Assembly: GCA_003116975.1 (NCBI GenBank)
Contig: BGKB01000078.1
Coordinates: forward strand, 124,001 to 188,000
Length of the DNA stretch: 64,000 bases
Direction of reading: 5' to 3'
From: Aurantiochytrium sp. KH105
Taxonomy: Eukaryota; Sar; Bigyra; Thraustochytrida; Thraustochytriidae
The stretch's first letter is position 1. Every line of letters starts with the position of its first letter. Made by a program: the position numbers and the translations under genes. This document shows positions 9,440 through 20,004 of the stretch, in pieces. The notes beneath the pieces are model-generated. The model ran no database searches. It saw nothing but the letters and a program-made list of their open reading frames with translations, and had not been told where the DNA came from.

Positions 9440-10258
9440 TTAAGCTTCGTTGCGCTTGGTCCAGTCCCGATCAAAGCAAGCAAGAGAACGCTGCGCGGTC
9501 GGGACGACATCGAGAGCCTTAATGCAAACGCGCTCCTCTTGACTGAGCATGAAGACAGCAGAGGCGGCAACATCGTCGGCGACGAGCGGTTCGTAACCCT
9601 CGATAAACGCATTATACGCTTCTGCATCGTAGCCAACGCGCTGCTGATGAAAGTGAGTAGCCACGACACCGGGTCGCAGTGCAAGCACCTTGATGCTAGT
9701 ATCAACGAGCTCGACGCGCAGTGCATTCGTGAAACCCTCCTGAGCAGCTTTGGCAGTGTGGTAAATGGCCTCGCCTGGAAACGGCGGAACTTCGAGACCG
9801 GTCACCGAGGTCACATTGAGAATTGTTCCATGCTTGCGTTTCTTCATACCACCCTGATTCAGCACAGCATACGTCGTCGAAAGCATACCGCTAATGTTGG
9901 TTCCAATCATAGTGGAAATCTGTGACGAAGTCAGATCCGGAAAGATTGCGGGGGCACCGACCGCGAGTCCCGCATTGTTTACAAGAACGTCCAGATGCTT
10001 GCCGTCTTTTTCGAGATCTGCTGCAATGCTTTCGACAGCCTTTTCCACCTCCCCGTGCTCCTGGATGTCTACCGCCACAATGCTCACCTTGGTGGTGCTC
10101 GCGGCTTCGATGTCTTCCTTGACTTTGCGCAGCTTGTCTTCGGATCTTGAGACAAGAAAGAGCTGAGCAGCCCCTTCCTGCGCAAAGCGGGTGGCCATAG
10201 CCTGCCCGATACCCATTGAGGCGCCAGTGATGAGTACATTCTGTCCTTCGAGCGCCAT
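9440..10258 (-). CDS. Short-chain dehydrogenase/reductase, YdfG-like (3-hydroxy acid dehydrogenase type)
   Basis: A 272-residue classical SDR oxidoreductase. The Rossmann glycine motif TGASMGIG is at residues 11-18, NNAG at 94-97, catalytic Ser at about 151 and Tyr166/Lys170 in YHTAK. The region after the active site (EPLVADDVAASAVFML, then VVPTAQRS near the end) matches the YdfG/serine 3-dehydrogenase group, which oxidises 3-hydroxy acids such as L-allo-threonine and serine with NADP. R38 shortly after the second beta strand fits NADP preference. No targeting signal is obvious, so it is probably cytosolic. The ATG at 10258 begins seven residues before the first beta strand, the normal position. 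Substrate is inferred from family only. Confidence 0.9.
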   Translation of the reverse strand: MALEGQNVLITGASMGIGQAMATRFAQEGAAQLFLVSRSEDKLRKVKEDIEAASTTKVSIVAVDIQEHGEVEKAVESIAADLEKDGKHLDVLVNNAGLAVGAPAIFPDLTSSQISTMIGTNISGMLSTTYAVLNQGGMKKRKHGTILNVTSVTGLEVPPFPGEAIYHTAKAAQEGFTNALRVELVDTSIKVLALRPGVVATHFHQQRVGYDAEAYNAFIEGYEPLVADDVAASAVFMLSQEERVCIKALDVVPTAQRSLACFDRDWTKRNEA

Positions 10259-10867
10259 CTTTTCCGAAAAGAGCTCTCTCTGTTTCAGCCGTCGCTGCTT
10301 GGTCGATGTCTCCTTTCTTTGCCAGACAACTGGGAAAAAGTTTCGGGTTTGCCTCCATCCAGGAGCGTCTCTGGCGACTGCTAGCTTTGCCTGTCACAGT
10401 GTCGATGTGGAGTCACGCGCCCCAGCCTTGTCACTGACAGGTTTCCCGTCGATCACGGTCAATCTCGCCTCATTCGCCGATACGTAACGCAAGGCGATTG
10501 TCTTCGGAACGTTTTCAGAATGATCGCAATTCTGCGACTTGGCTATGCGGGCTCGGACCACAATCGTGGCAAGCGTCGCCCATGAATGGCAGGCGCAGTG
10601 GCTGTGGTGTGGCACGCAAGGCAAGAAAAAAAATGATCTTCATAATTCGAGGCAACTAATTTCTTGGGCCATTCCAAATAAAATTTGTGGGGCACGGGCG
10701 AGTAACAGCAACTGCAACACAAAGACTGTGGTTGAATGAATCTCGTTCGTCGCATCGCCGGCCTCCGCCAGTGCGTCGAAGAAGGAAGACGCTCACCTTG
10801 GGTCAAGTGTCGTTTTCGGTCGCTGTCGGTGGTCAGTCACCCTGCAGTCACTGACAGTCCATATCAG
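10259..10867. other. Intergenic between SDR and ion-channel genes
   Basis: Holds the SDR promoter side and the 3' flank of the channel gene, both on the minus strand. A cluster of CAGTCACTGACAGT-like words lies at 10830-10875, next to the channel stop codon. No gene seen. Confidence 0.5.
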
Positions 10868-13800
10868 TCAGGCCACAGTGAGGGCGTCCGGGCGCATGGC
10901 CGAGACGATCTGCGCGGCGAGCTCGCGACGGTGGCTCGGCGTCACGCCGAGCTCGCGCGCCTTGCGCAGCCGCCACCGGAGGACGTAGCGCCGGATGCGG
11001 AGAGAAATGTGCGCTCGCGCAACAACGTGCGTCAACGTGGGGTCCTGGCCCACCTCCTCGCCCGCCTCGCCCGCCTCGCCGGCCTCGTCGTGAGGCAGAC
11101 CCGCACTTGCGCTGTTGTCGGCAGGAGGGAAAAACTGACGAATAGAGCCCGAGTAGGCGAGATGGCTCGCGCCGACGCGGTGTTGCAGGAATGCCCGTAC
11201 CGTCTCGGGCACGTCCTCGACGAGCATGTTGATGTCGATGAGAGCAGCCAGCGTCGCGTAGAACTCAATCTGACCATTACTGTCGATTGGAACGTGCCGA
11301 CCTTGCATCATGCGCAAAACGTGGCCCGGCGTAAAGCCCAGGTCCTCGTATGTGCTCAGCTTGCTCAGACCCAAGGGCGCCTCCAGGCGTACTACGAGCT
11401 TTGTGAATGCCTCTGCAGGCAGGTGCATCGGAGACCGTAATGCGTGCTGCAGGTTCTCACAGTGAACGTGACCATCGATAGTCTCGTTCGCAGCGGCCTT
11501 GCGCAACGCTTGCACGCGCTCTTCAAATAGCTCATTCCAAGCGCGATTGTACTCTCTGAAGGAGTGGTCATCGAGGTGATCCTTGATGCCATCAATCTGG
11601 TAGATGTGCGCGCGCTCGAATTGTGTCGTGTAGTTGGCAAGAATGACCGCTACAAAGAGGTTCATGAGGATCATCTGCGTGAGCAGCACGAAGGAAATTA
11701 CGAACCAGCCCGCGTGCGCCGGGACAGCTTTCTGTAGCTCGTGCATGTAACCATTCCAGTCTTCGCCTGTTGAAAGAACCACAAGTGTGTAAAAAGCGTT
11801 GCCAAAGGTGTCAAAGTTGGCGAGCTCGGAAAAGTATTCACCAGTAGCATCGTCTACACTGAGATTACCTCCAAAAAGAGACATGCCCAGCACCGAGTAA
11901 ATGAAAAAGACGAGACCAATAAGACCTGAGACGTTGAGGACGGGAAAGAGCGTCGTCAGTAGGGTCATGACCAAAACTTTGAGCGGACGAAAGAATTTCA
12001 GCAAACGAACCACACGTAAGACGCGCAGCGCCTCGATGGCCCGCAAGACGGCCACATCGACGGGGGCAGAGCTCCACACGAGACTCCAGTCCACCAGAAC
12101 AAAGAGAACAATTGAAAAGTCGAAGCAATTCGACTTTTGCTTAAAGTACCGACGCGGCCCCAGGCCGAGCAACTTGAGCGCCGCCTCCAGCACGTAAACG
12201 GCGCCAAAGGCCCCATCGATGGCCCAGAAGACCTTTTCAAAGGCGCTCGAGGCGCTCATGTGCTCTGCCATCATCCATACTGTGTTTGCAACAATGACGG
12301 CGTTCACAACGATGTCAAAGGAGGGGCTTGTCACAACGTCGTAGACTCGGCTGCGAAAATGTCCAACGGGGCGATAGGCCTCCTTTGATGGCTTGAATGG
12401 GCGCTTCATGCCTCGCTGGTGGAATTCGAGCCAGGCTCGCTGCGTGGTTGTCATAAACGCGTTGCCCGTGACTTGATCCGAGGAGTCCAAATAAGTGTTG
12501 ACAAGAACAGCGACAAAGATTTGCAAAACAAAGCATTGCATGGTGAAGAGGAAGACGACATAAAAGATCGATGCCCCATCGTTGGATCCGCGAATCGGCC
12601 CGGATCCAATGCTAGTGATGTCTGCGATGGCATACATTGGCTCCATCCATAGCTCGAGCGAGGACGTCTCAAAAAGGACCAGCAGCGAAGAGCCAAAGTT
12701 GTCAAAGCTGTAGGGCGTCGCCAGCGCATTGGTGCCGTGGATGTTGCCGTACGTTGGCAAGGACCACACGTACTCCACGCCTGCTTCCTCGTTCACCCCG
12801 GCGCACAACCGATCATCCGGACACGCCGTCTCATCGACGCCGTAGTCAGGATATCGAAAGCAATCGCGCGCAGATGGCGCGTAATTGCGAACACAACTTG
12901 CTGCTGCGGCTGCTGTTGCTGTCACAGAGTCGGCGTTGCTTGTATTGCTGTTTGTCGTGGATTGTGCTGAGAGTGGGCACTCGTAGCAGGCATTGAGGCG
13001 GCCTTGAAAGGCAGATGATGCGGAGATGGAAAAGATGGCGAAAAAATATAGACAGAGGACCATGACTTGGCCGCAAGGGATGATCGCTTTGGCAAAGGAC
13101 TTGGCAACGATGCGCAAGCCTTCAAAGCGTTGAATAATGCGTAGCGGGCGCAGCACGCGCGCGATGCGAATCACCTTGACTGCCTCGGTGAATTCGTCTT
13201 GAGGCAGGCAGACGTCGAGGATGGAGATCACGAGAATAGCAAAGTCCAGCGCATTCCAGGGGTTTCGAAGATAGGATCCCTTGTGACGCACAAACCCCAT
13301 TGCCAAAATGCGTAGAATGGCTTCCAAAGCAAAAATGACGGTGATGGCAATGTTGATGGCAAGCATGCTCTCGGCCGTCGCGACTGCATGTACAGGGCTA
13401 TCCAGCGCCAGCAAAACGCAGCTCCAAATAATGGTCAGCATGATGAGAGCGTCAAACCACGCTTGATGGACCAAAACGCCGACGGCGATCCGCAGAGGGT
13501 TATCGTAAGGGAGCTGCCCACACAGCGAGGCATAGCGAAAGCCGGGCAGCTTGATGAGCTCCCTTGGACTCAGATTGTACTTTTTCCGCTGCTGTCGATT
13601 CAAAATGTCTTGCAGCGAGGTTTCATGCGGTGGTTTTGCAACCACATCGGGCTCGTCGTCAGTCGTCTGTGCCCCACTTGAGTTCGAATCAGCACTTGCG
13701 CTGCCGCTGGTATTGCTGCTGGCGCTGCTGCGGGCACTTCGGCTATTCCAAGACGCAAAAGAGGTCATCATCTGTTTTCGGCGAGCCGAGAGATCGTGTG

Positions 13801-16800
13801 GATTTGTTCCAGAGGCTGACTCAAGGTCCGGAGGACTCGGCATGCCATCGGTCGCAAGTCTTCGTGACTGCGCAGAGCTTGCGTCCGTGGCTTTGACGTT
13901 GGCTTTTGTCCGAGTGGCGATAGAACGGAGAGATGCCGTTCTGGAGTTATGGGTTTCGCGGAGTTCCTTGTGATTTTGCACAAAGGTATCAATCAGAATA
14001 GCGAGGAAGAAGTTGAGCACGACAAAGGAGCCAATGGCGACGGAAAGGACAAAGTAAATGGTAGGCAAATAGCTTCCTGTGCGCTCCACGACCTCAAACA
14101 TGGCTCCATTCCAGTCTTCGCTCGTGATGACCTGAAAGGTTGTGACAAAGGCCCAAAGGAAATTGTCAAAGTTGACACGCGGGGGGCAGTGCCAAACAAA
14201 GGTTCCGTTGGCGAGTTCACGGTAAAAGTCGCCCGCCAACTTGGTGCAATCAAAGGCCTCGTTCGGGACCCAGATTGTGTTTGATGCCGGCTCGCTCACG
14301 GCGTCGGGGTAGATAAATGTGCGCACAGGGGTCATTTCCTCAACGATCATATGACCACCAAACAAATGAAGGCCTGCGACCGCGAATATGTACATAATGA
14401 GTGCAAGAAAGACCAAAAAGGGCGCCACATGCACCACGGTGCAGTTGAGCGAGGTAAGAATCTCGTGATAGCCCGGAACGTAGGTATTCGGGCCAAGAAT
14501 TCGCAAAAAGCGTAAGACGCGCAAGGCTGACAGCGAGAGGGACGAAGGGAAAGCGAGCTCGATGTAGCCGATGAGAACGACAATGCAGTCAAAGAGGTTG
14601 AAGACGCTCTCAAAGTACCTTTGTGCGCCATCGCCTGCGATACGGAGAAGAATCTCCAGCGTAAAGAAAGCTAGAAAGACAATATTGCTCACCGTCTGAG
14701 CGTGCGTGAGCTGCTCAGATTGGCCAAAGTGAAACGTAGCAAGACAAACAGCGTTGGCGCCAATGAGAAGAAGGGCCAGGTGTCCGAACCATGCCCGCTC
14801 CGTGATGTTGTGCGAAATCCAGAGGCGCGTTTGCGCAAGTCTTCCCCCGCCTTCGACCTTGCGCATTGAAGAGGAGCTTTCAATGTATGAGGGAAGGCGA
14901 GATTTCGGCTGGCGCTGGACATTGCGCGAGCGCCAATGGCGAAAGGAGGCGTTCATTTGCGCTTGAACAAGACCGTCGCTGGCATTTTTTTGACAGTCGC
15001 GGTCTTCGTGTTCGAGTCTATCTTCTCTTTTGTCTGTATCTTTGCTTTGCAGAGCCGATGCTGAGGTCAAGCCATCTGTCGATGCAGGCCCTCGAGCCGC
15101 CTCGATATCATCGTTCGAACGTTCCTGCGTCTCGTTGCTCGAAGGTAATGGAGATGGCAACTCGCTCGCAAACGTACGCTGACCGTTTGTGGGCGCATCC
15201 TGCAGGTCCCTTAAGGTCGCAATTTCACTCCCGTCGTATTCTTGTTCTGACTCCATGGTCTGATAGACGGAGGCCAGAGAGCTGTGCGCATCGAGGAATC
15301 GCAAACGGGGCTGATTCAATCGATCGAGAGCACGTGCATGCCGAATCATTTTCGCTTTGTGAAGACGCATCTCACTTTCGATGCGCTGAAAATGCGGGCG
15401 CCAGAAACTAGTGTAGTCGAGGGCATGGCGCGCGCGAAGCTCGAGATAGTCCTTTTCAGAAACAATGTCGTAGTCCGGATCATCTACGCGTTGTTCGTAC
15501 GAGAAAATGAGGCGCATCTGGGTAATGGCGAGCTGTTCAGAAAAGGGCCGGGTCGCAAAGGAACGCACGGCGGCGCCGCGGCGCTCGAGATTTGCCACCA
15601 TGGTCTTGATTTCCGTGTTGGCGCGGCGCATCACGAGTTGCCTCTCTTCGTCACGTTTGCGTACACGCTTGTAGTGGACGCTGAGAACGGCGACCAGGAG
15701 ATTGACCATAAAGTAGGCGCCAAAGAGAATGAGCAAGAGAAAATAGATGCCGAGAGCGCGAGGCCCCGTCTCGAAGAGGCCGAACATGATGTCAGACCAG
15801 CCTTCGAGTGTGATGATTTGGAAGACAGTGAAAAGCGAAATGCCAATATTGTCAAACCCTTGCAGGCCAGCGTGCGGGTTGAAGTCTGTGACGACGCAGA
15901 CAAGCCCTTCCGGGCACGCTCTGCCATATCGATCTGGGCGCAGACTACAGTATCTCTCTGTCTCTTGCGCTGGGACGAGATAGGCGTTGGCGGTCTCGTC
16001 AAAGACAGCACAGTGCTGGCGCAGCTTTCCCTTGAAGAGGGTGACCCCGACCAAGGCGAAAATGAGCAGAATGGCCGTGCTGAAGAGCAGCACTTCGCCA
16101 AGCTGGCGTCCTGCATTGAGCATGCTTTCCACGAGACTCTGCAGCGCAGGGAATCTGTTCAAAGCACGCAATGGCCTTAGTACGCGTGCCAGTCGAAGAA
16201 GCATGAACAGCGAGGAGGCGCTGCCTTGGATGAACAAGGGAATCCAAGCTGCGAGTAAAATACTGAGATCGAGGAGATTCCATGCGTCTCGAAAGTACCC
16301 TGAGGGTTGCGGGGTGGCGCCCAGTGCGACGAGCTTGACAAAGAACTCGAGCGTAAATGCTGCCTGGAAGAACCATTCGGCGCGCAAAATGAAGACGTTG
16401 ATGCTTGAGGGGATCCCGAGGACGCTGTCCACGGGCTGCCAGCATCCGAGCAGAATGGCGCTCGCCAGGATGAGGGCCAGGACGCCGAGCTCGAAGGCCT
16501 TGCTTTGTACGGCTCGAATGCAGGCTTGCCGGACGGAGTTCTCCCGCGTCAGACACCCGAGGGCGACGGGCGCGAAGGCGAGGGGTCTCCGACTAAAGCC
16601 AAAGTTCCCCTCGTACGCGAGGCCGCTGGTGTCCTCGGGCCGCGGGGCGCACACGTCTGCTCTGGCGCTGCGCCCGTTCTCGTCCTCGTCCTCCTCTTGG
16701 CCGTGCCACGCGGGCCCGTCTGGCCGGACGCGAGCTCGGGTCGCGGCGGCGGCCTGCGCCGGGTCCTCCGCCCCGCGCGCCGCCGCCGAGGGCCGCGGCC

Positions 16801-16837
16801 TCTTGCGCGACGCCGCGGGGGCCGCGTCCGCCAGCAT
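10868..16837 (-). CDS. Four-domain voltage-gated cation channel alpha subunit (calcium-channel type)
   Basis: A 1,989-residue plasma-membrane channel in one uninterrupted frame with four six-helix repeats. S4 voltage sensors with spaced arginines are clear: RLARVLRPLRALNRF (I), LRVLRFLRILG (II), IRIARVLRPLRIIQRF (III), LRVLRVVRLLKFFRPL (IV). Pore-loop glutamates fall at about E345 (TLEGW), E907 (TSEDW), E1395 (SLELW) and E1692 (TGEDW), giving an EEEE ring that favours Ca2+ selectivity; DEKA and EEKE, the sodium-channel and NALCN rings, are absent. Repeat III has an unusual filter and a long Cys-containing extracellular loop (about 1285-1385). Long Ser-rich loops join I-II and II-III. After repeat IV comes an EF-hand-like region and a basic IRRYVLRWRLRKAR stretch resembling an IQ site. 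The frame's first codon (16840) is TTG, so the ATG at 16837 is used. Confidence 0.93.
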   Translation of the reverse strand: MLADAAPAASRKRPRPSAAARGAEDPAQAAAATRARVRPDGPAWHGQEEDEDENGRSARADVCAPRPEDTSGLAYEGNFGFSRRPLAFAPVALGCLTRENSVRQACIRAVQSKAFELGVLALILASAILLGCWQPVDSVLGIPSSINVFILRAEWFFQAAFTLEFFVKLVALGATPQPSGYFRDAWNLLDLSILLAAWIPLFIQGSASSLFMLLRLARVLRPLRALNRFPALQSLVESMLNAGRQLGEVLLFSTAILLIFALVGVTLFKGKLRQHCAVFDETANAYLVPAQETERYCSLRPDRYGRACPEGLVCVVTDFNPHAGLQGFDNIGISLFTVFQIITLEGWSDIMFGLFETGPRALGIYFLLLILFGAYFMVNLLVAVLSVHYKRVRKRDEERQLVMRRANTEIKTMVANLERRGAAVRSFATRPFSEQLAITQMRLIFSYEQRVDDPDYDIVSEKDYLELRARHALDYTSFWRPHFQRIESEMRLHKAKMIRHARALDRLNQPRLRFLDAHSSLASVYQTMESEQEYDGSEIATLRDLQDAPTNGQRTFASELPSPLPSSNETQERSNDDIEAARGPASTDGLTSASALQSKDTDKREDRLEHEDRDCQKNASDGLVQAQMNASFRHWRSRNVQRQPKSRLPSYIESSSSMRKVEGGGRLAQTRLWISHNITERAWFGHLALLLIGANAVCLATFHFGQSEQLTHAQTVSNIVFLAFFTLEILLRIAGDGAQRYFESVFNLFDCIVVLIGYIELAFPSSLSLSALRVLRFLRILGPNTYVPGYHEILTSLNCTVVHVAPFLVFLALIMYIFAVAGLHLFGGHMIVEEMTPVRTFIYPDAVSEPASNTIWVPNEAFDCTKLAGDFYRELANGTFVWHCPPRVNFDNFLWAFVTTFQVITSEDWNGAMFEVVERTGSYLPTIYFVLSVAIGSFVVLNFFLAILIDTFVQNHKELRETHNSRTASLRSIATRTKANVKATDASSAQSRRLATDGMPSPPDLESASGTNPHDLSARRKQMMTSFASWNSRSARSSASSNTSGSASADSNSSGAQTTDDEPDVVAKPPHETSLQDILNRQQRKKYNLSPRELIKLPGFRYASLCGQLPYDNPLRIAVGVLVHQAWFDALIMLTIIWSCVLLALDSPVHAVATAESMLAINIAITVIFALEAILRILAMGFVRHKGSYLRNPWNALDFAILVISILDVCLPQDEFTEAVKVIRIARVLRPLRIIQRFEGLRIVAKSFAKAIIPCGQVMVLCLYFFAIFSISASSAFQGRLNACYECPLSAQSTTNSNTSNADSVTATAAAAASCVRNYAPSARDCFRYPDYGVDETACPDDRLCAGVNEEAGVEYVWSLPTYGNIHGTNALATPYSFDNFGSSLLVLFETSSLELWMEPMYAIADITSIGSGPIRGSNDGASIFYVVFLFTMQCFVLQIFVAVLVNTYLDSSDQVTGNAFMTTTQRAWLEFHQRGMKRPFKPSKEAYRPVGHFRSRVYDVVTSPSFDIVVNAVIVANTVWMMAEHMSASSAFEKVFWAIDGAFGAVYVLEAALKLLGLGPRRYFKQKSNCFDFSIVLFVLVDWSLVWSSAPVDVAVLRAIEALRVLRVVRLLKFFRPLKVLVMTLLTTLFPVLNVSGLIGLVFFIYSVLGMSLFGGNLSVDDATGEYFSELANFDTFGNAFYTLVVLSTGEDWNGYMHELQKAVPAHAGWFVISFVLLTQMILMNLFVAVILANYTTQFERAHIYQIDGIKDHLDDHSFREYNRAWNELFEERVQALRKAAANETIDGHVHCENLQHALRSPMHLPAEAFTKLVVRLEAPLGLSKLSTYEDLGFTPGHVLRMMQGRHVPIDSNGQIEFYATLAALIDINMLVEDVPETVRAFLQHRVGASHLAYSGSIRQFFPPADNSASAGLPHDEAGEAGEAGEEVGQDPTLTHVVARAHISLRIRRYVLRWRLRKARELGVTPSHRRELAAQIVSAMRPDALTVA

Positions 16838-16913
16838 CAACGGGTCGATCCGGTCGCCCGGTCGAGGGGGCGAGCGCTCTCTCCTCCGTCCCTCCGCCGC
16901 CCCGCGCCGCCTG

Positions 16914-16960
16914 CCTGGCTGGCTGGCTGCCTGGCTGGCTGGCTGCCTGGCTGGCTGGGG
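16914..16960. repeat. (GGCT/GCCT)n repeat in channel 5' flank
   Basis: Imperfect GGCTGGCTGCCT units, about 80-120 bp upstream of the channel ATG, probably within its 5' UTR. Confidence 0.85.
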
Positions 16961-17126
16961 CTTTGCCGTCGCCCGGCCGCCGCGCCACAGCGGCCTCTGC
17001 GCCTGCGCCTGCCTGCGAGCGACGGCGCGCGAACGAAGGAATGAATGAACGAACGAACTTGACGGACGAACGAACTTGAAGAAAGGAAGGAACTGGGGAG
17101 GGAGGAGGGGGACTCGTCGAGGCCCC

Positions 17127-17200
17127 TCTCTGTCTGTCTGTCTGTCTGTGTCTGTCTGTCTGTCTGTCTGTGTGTCTGTCTCTGTCTCTGTCTGTCTGCG
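17127..17200. repeat. (CTGT)n tetranucleotide microsatellite
   Basis: About 17 TCTG units with a few GT interruptions, 290-360 bp upstream of the channel start codon. Confidence 0.9.
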
Positions 17201-17724
17201 TGGAAGGCGACGGGCGATCGATCGACGCGACCACGAGCACGCGCACGCGGACCCCGGGCTGCCGGAGCCGCAGCGCTGCGTGCGGAGCGGCGGCGAGGAT
17301 GAGTGGCGGAGCGGCGACAGACGCGTCGTGTCGCGCCTGCCCCCGTCGCGCGGAGGGGAGGGGCTCGCCCCGTCGTAGAGTCAAGTTCAAGCGCAAGTGC
17401 AGTCCAAGTGCGCGAGTCTGCCACAACAGCCGGGTGCACGCGCCGCAAGAAAGAAAGGGAGAAAGGCGGAGAAAGGCATGAAAGCAAAGCAAGGGGGGGA
17501 AGGAGGCAAGGAGGCACGTGCACGTGCGCAGCCCTCCCTAGGGCTCAGCTAGGCGGCAGCTACTGCTACTCCAGAGTGGTGGTAGGCAGCGCGGCAGGGC
17601 GCCTCCCTTCCCTGGTCGGGACGAGTTGGAACCTGCACTGCACGCTGCAGAAAGTTGAGGCGACACCTGGATCCAATCAAGACTGGTGGGGGCAGCAGCA
17701 CAGCAGCCAGCCAGACGCGCTGGG

Positions 17725-17782
17725 ACGCAGACGCAGACGCAGACGCGAGTAGTAGCGGCAGCGGCAGCGGCAGCGGCAGCGT
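17725..17782. repeat. (GCAGAC)n and (GGCAGC)n short tandem repeats
   Basis: Three to four ACGCAG hexamers followed by five GGCAGC hexamers. They lie in noncoding DNA between the channel 5' flank and the sulfotransferase stop. Confidence 0.85.
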
Positions 17783-18111
17783 TGCGTGCGGCATGCAGCA
17801 GCAGCCAGGTATAAAATCTTTCATGGAATTTGGTACGCGGAAAGTGCACGACACTCACAGCCGGGAAAAGGGGCGGGGACCGCTAAATTTTCTTGGTAAC
17901 TTCGGGCGCGCGCGCGCTTGGTACATCCGAGCGCGTCGCCGCGTCGCGACAGCATGCTCGTGCGAATACGGGAGGATAAAACCTAGGCCAGTCTTTCCGT
18001 TCGGTAGTCCTCTACTAGACTAGGTCGGCTCGAGTCAACAGCCAGGTGAAAGTAAGAAAGAAGGAAAGAGAGAAATAAGAAAGGTGAACTTGCTTGGTCC
18101 TTCCATCCTTT

Positions 18112-19608
18112 CTATGCACGGGAAGAAACGTCGACAACCTCGTTGGTGACGGGGTTGAGCTCACAGACGGGGAGCGGAGGCGTCATTTCGAGCCGACTTG
18201 CCGTGGCCCGCCAAAACTTGCCAATAGGAGCGCAATACTTGCCGCAGCACGGCGTGTCGCAGCCACCATTGTTCTTGATGCGACGTTGCAAGAGCGCCTC
18301 GAGAGTCCCCGACGAAATCGTCTTGCCACTTGGGAGCTCGAGGTCCAGACCGAGATCGGGTCCAAGCTCAACGCTGATTCCAAGTGCGGCGGCCTGGCCT
18401 CGAAACACTTGCCGGGCGAAATTATACAAAGCAATGTCGAGCTGGTTCGTGGCCTGGAACCATACGAGAAACTCGAGCGTCAGCGGCTCGGCTGCAGCGC
18501 GGAGCATGGCGTCCTTGATAAAGGTTGAACCTCCGTGGTGAGTTCCCAGGTGAACGGGGTCGACCTCGTGCGCAGTCCAATTGAGATCATGAGAAAACAT
18601 TGCCATCGTCTCGTTGAAATGCTCGAGGATGCCGACGATGGAAAACGTGCTTGCAAGATTGCGCTTGGCAATCTCAAGGTGGTCAGCGGTGAGTGCGCCC
18701 CAAGGGACTTTTGCACAAACGGCGCCGCACAAGGCTCGCGTTTGCCAGTTGTCCGGCGAATTTTTCGCGTAATATATGCGATGTCGCCCAACAACCTCCG
18801 GTTTCAGAGAGACAAACGCCTTGCGCGAGGGCAGCAGCGGGCCGTATAAACAAGTTGCGAGCGTTTGATTCTTCTTCTGCAAATTCGCGATTTGTGACAC
18901 AGACATTGCAAAATTGGACTCCGTGCGGGCAACGGGATTGCGAAGAATCGTCATGTAAAAGAGGTCCTCTCGATGAAGGATCTCACGCGGCAACATCCAC
19001 TCGTTGGCCACAAAGCTCTTATTTTGGACGTAGAGCTTGTCCAACAGCGCTTCTTGCTTTTCAAGACTTCCGCTTGCAAGCTCGACCCTCTCTGTAACAT
19101 TTCGCAAATTGGAGTTTCCGCGAAATGCGCGCTCGCCATGTAATTTCATGAGACCTACCAAGGATGTGCCTCCGGCTTTGTGAATGTGCAAAAAGTAGGC
19201 AATACGCTGCGCGCCGCTGCGCAAGCTCGCTGCAGCAGTCCGCGCGGCTAAACTTGACGCGCGAATGAGTTCCAGATCTTGAGCCTGCACCTCTTGCTGA
19301 AGCTCTGGCTGTTGAACTGGTAATACAGGTGCCACCCTTTGGGTCGTTTCTTTCTCCTTTTCTTCATCAATGATCAAATCTTCGGTAGGATCAATGTCTG
19401 CAACATCTTCGGCATATTCACTCTCCAAAAAAACATCTTGAGAGCTCTGAGCCTCTCCGTGTGGGTGCTGCACGAAAATATCACTGCGAGAGGGTATCGA
19501 TTGCACGACAATAGTAAAGACTTGTGTGCGCGTACTGAAGAGCGTTTCGTGCGCAATAAGGCAAGCGATGGTGAAGCCGAAAAAGACGGTCCACTGAGCA
19601 AGTTTCAT
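18112..19608 (-). CDS. Golgi-type carbohydrate sulfotransferase (type II membrane protein)
   Basis: A 498-residue protein with one hydrophobic segment at residues 6-24 after a short basic start, fitting a type II signal anchor. A Gln/Glu-rich stem runs to about residue 130. The catalytic domain opens with HIHKAGGTSL (141-150), the 5'-phosphosulfate loop of PAPS-dependent sulfotransferases in the Sulfotransfer_2 group (heparan/dermatan/galactose types). ILRNPVARTES (221-231) is the 3'-phosphate-binding motif. It is predicted to transfer sulfate from PAPS to a glycan in the Golgi lumen; the acceptor cannot be told. The C-terminal region has a Cys cluster (CDTPCCGKYC), perhaps disulfide bonded. 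The start is an ATG at 19608 just before the anchor. It has no functional link with its neighbours. Confidence 0.85.
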   Translation of the reverse strand: MKLAQWTVFFGFTIACLIAHETLFSTRTQVFTIVVQSIPSRSDIFVQHPHGEAQSSQDVFLESEYAEDVADIDPTEDLIIDEEKEKETTQRVAPVLPVQQPELQQEVQAQDLELIRASSLAARTAAASLRSGAQRIAYFLHIHKAGGTSLVGLMKLHGERAFRGNSNLRNVTERVELASGSLEKQEALLDKLYVQNKSFVANEWMLPREILHREDLFYMTILRNPVARTESNFAMSVSQIANLQKKNQTLATCLYGPLLPSRKAFVSLKPEVVGRHRIYYAKNSPDNWQTRALCGAVCAKVPWGALTADHLEIAKRNLASTFSIVGILEHFNETMAMFSHDLNWTAHEVDPVHLGTHHGGSTFIKDAMLRAAAEPLTLEFLVWFQATNQLDIALYNFARQVFRGQAAALGISVELGPDLGLDLELPSGKTISSGTLEALLQRRIKNNGGCDTPCCGKYCAPIGKFWRATASRLEMTPPLPVCELNPVTNEVVDVSSRA

Positions 19609-20004
19609 TGCGACGCCGGCCGACTGCGCGTCTTCTTCGAGGCACGGAGCTACTCGCTACCTTGGCCTCGACGGGCTCACAGCATACAGCTCAGCCCTGA
19701 AGGAATCGTTTTTGTTTGTCGTGTCCCGGGAGCGCGTCCGGGGTGGTGCTTCAAAAAGCACCTCTGTGTCGGGTGGACAGAGCAATGTATGGACGGGTGT
19801 TCTAGCACACGCACTCTGCCCCTCCTCGTCTCGCCCTCTCTTTGGAGAAGGCGGCAGTTGAGTCTCGACGTTGGCCAAGCACCCTCCCTCCGTCTTGGGA
19901 CCCCTTTCCCCCTCGCTCGCCCCGTCGGCCCGCCCGCCTCGGCCGGCCTCTCTGTCTCAAGGTTCTGCTCTCGCGCTCACCGTGACGGTCGCACGCGCCT
20001 TGCA

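Larger units (their letters stand above)
16838..18111. other. Intergenic: channel 5' flank and sulfotransferase 3' flank
   Basis: Probable promoter and 5' UTR of the channel gene. It contains CTGG, CTGT and CAGACG/CGGCAG repeats listed separately, and a GC-rich core. The long frames seen here on both strands are repeat translations. No gene seen. Confidence 0.5.

Noticed and set aside
15284-16180. Plus-strand frame of 298 codons inside the channel gene
   Set aside because: Antisense shadow of the channel's repeat I and the following loop, with no domain of its own.
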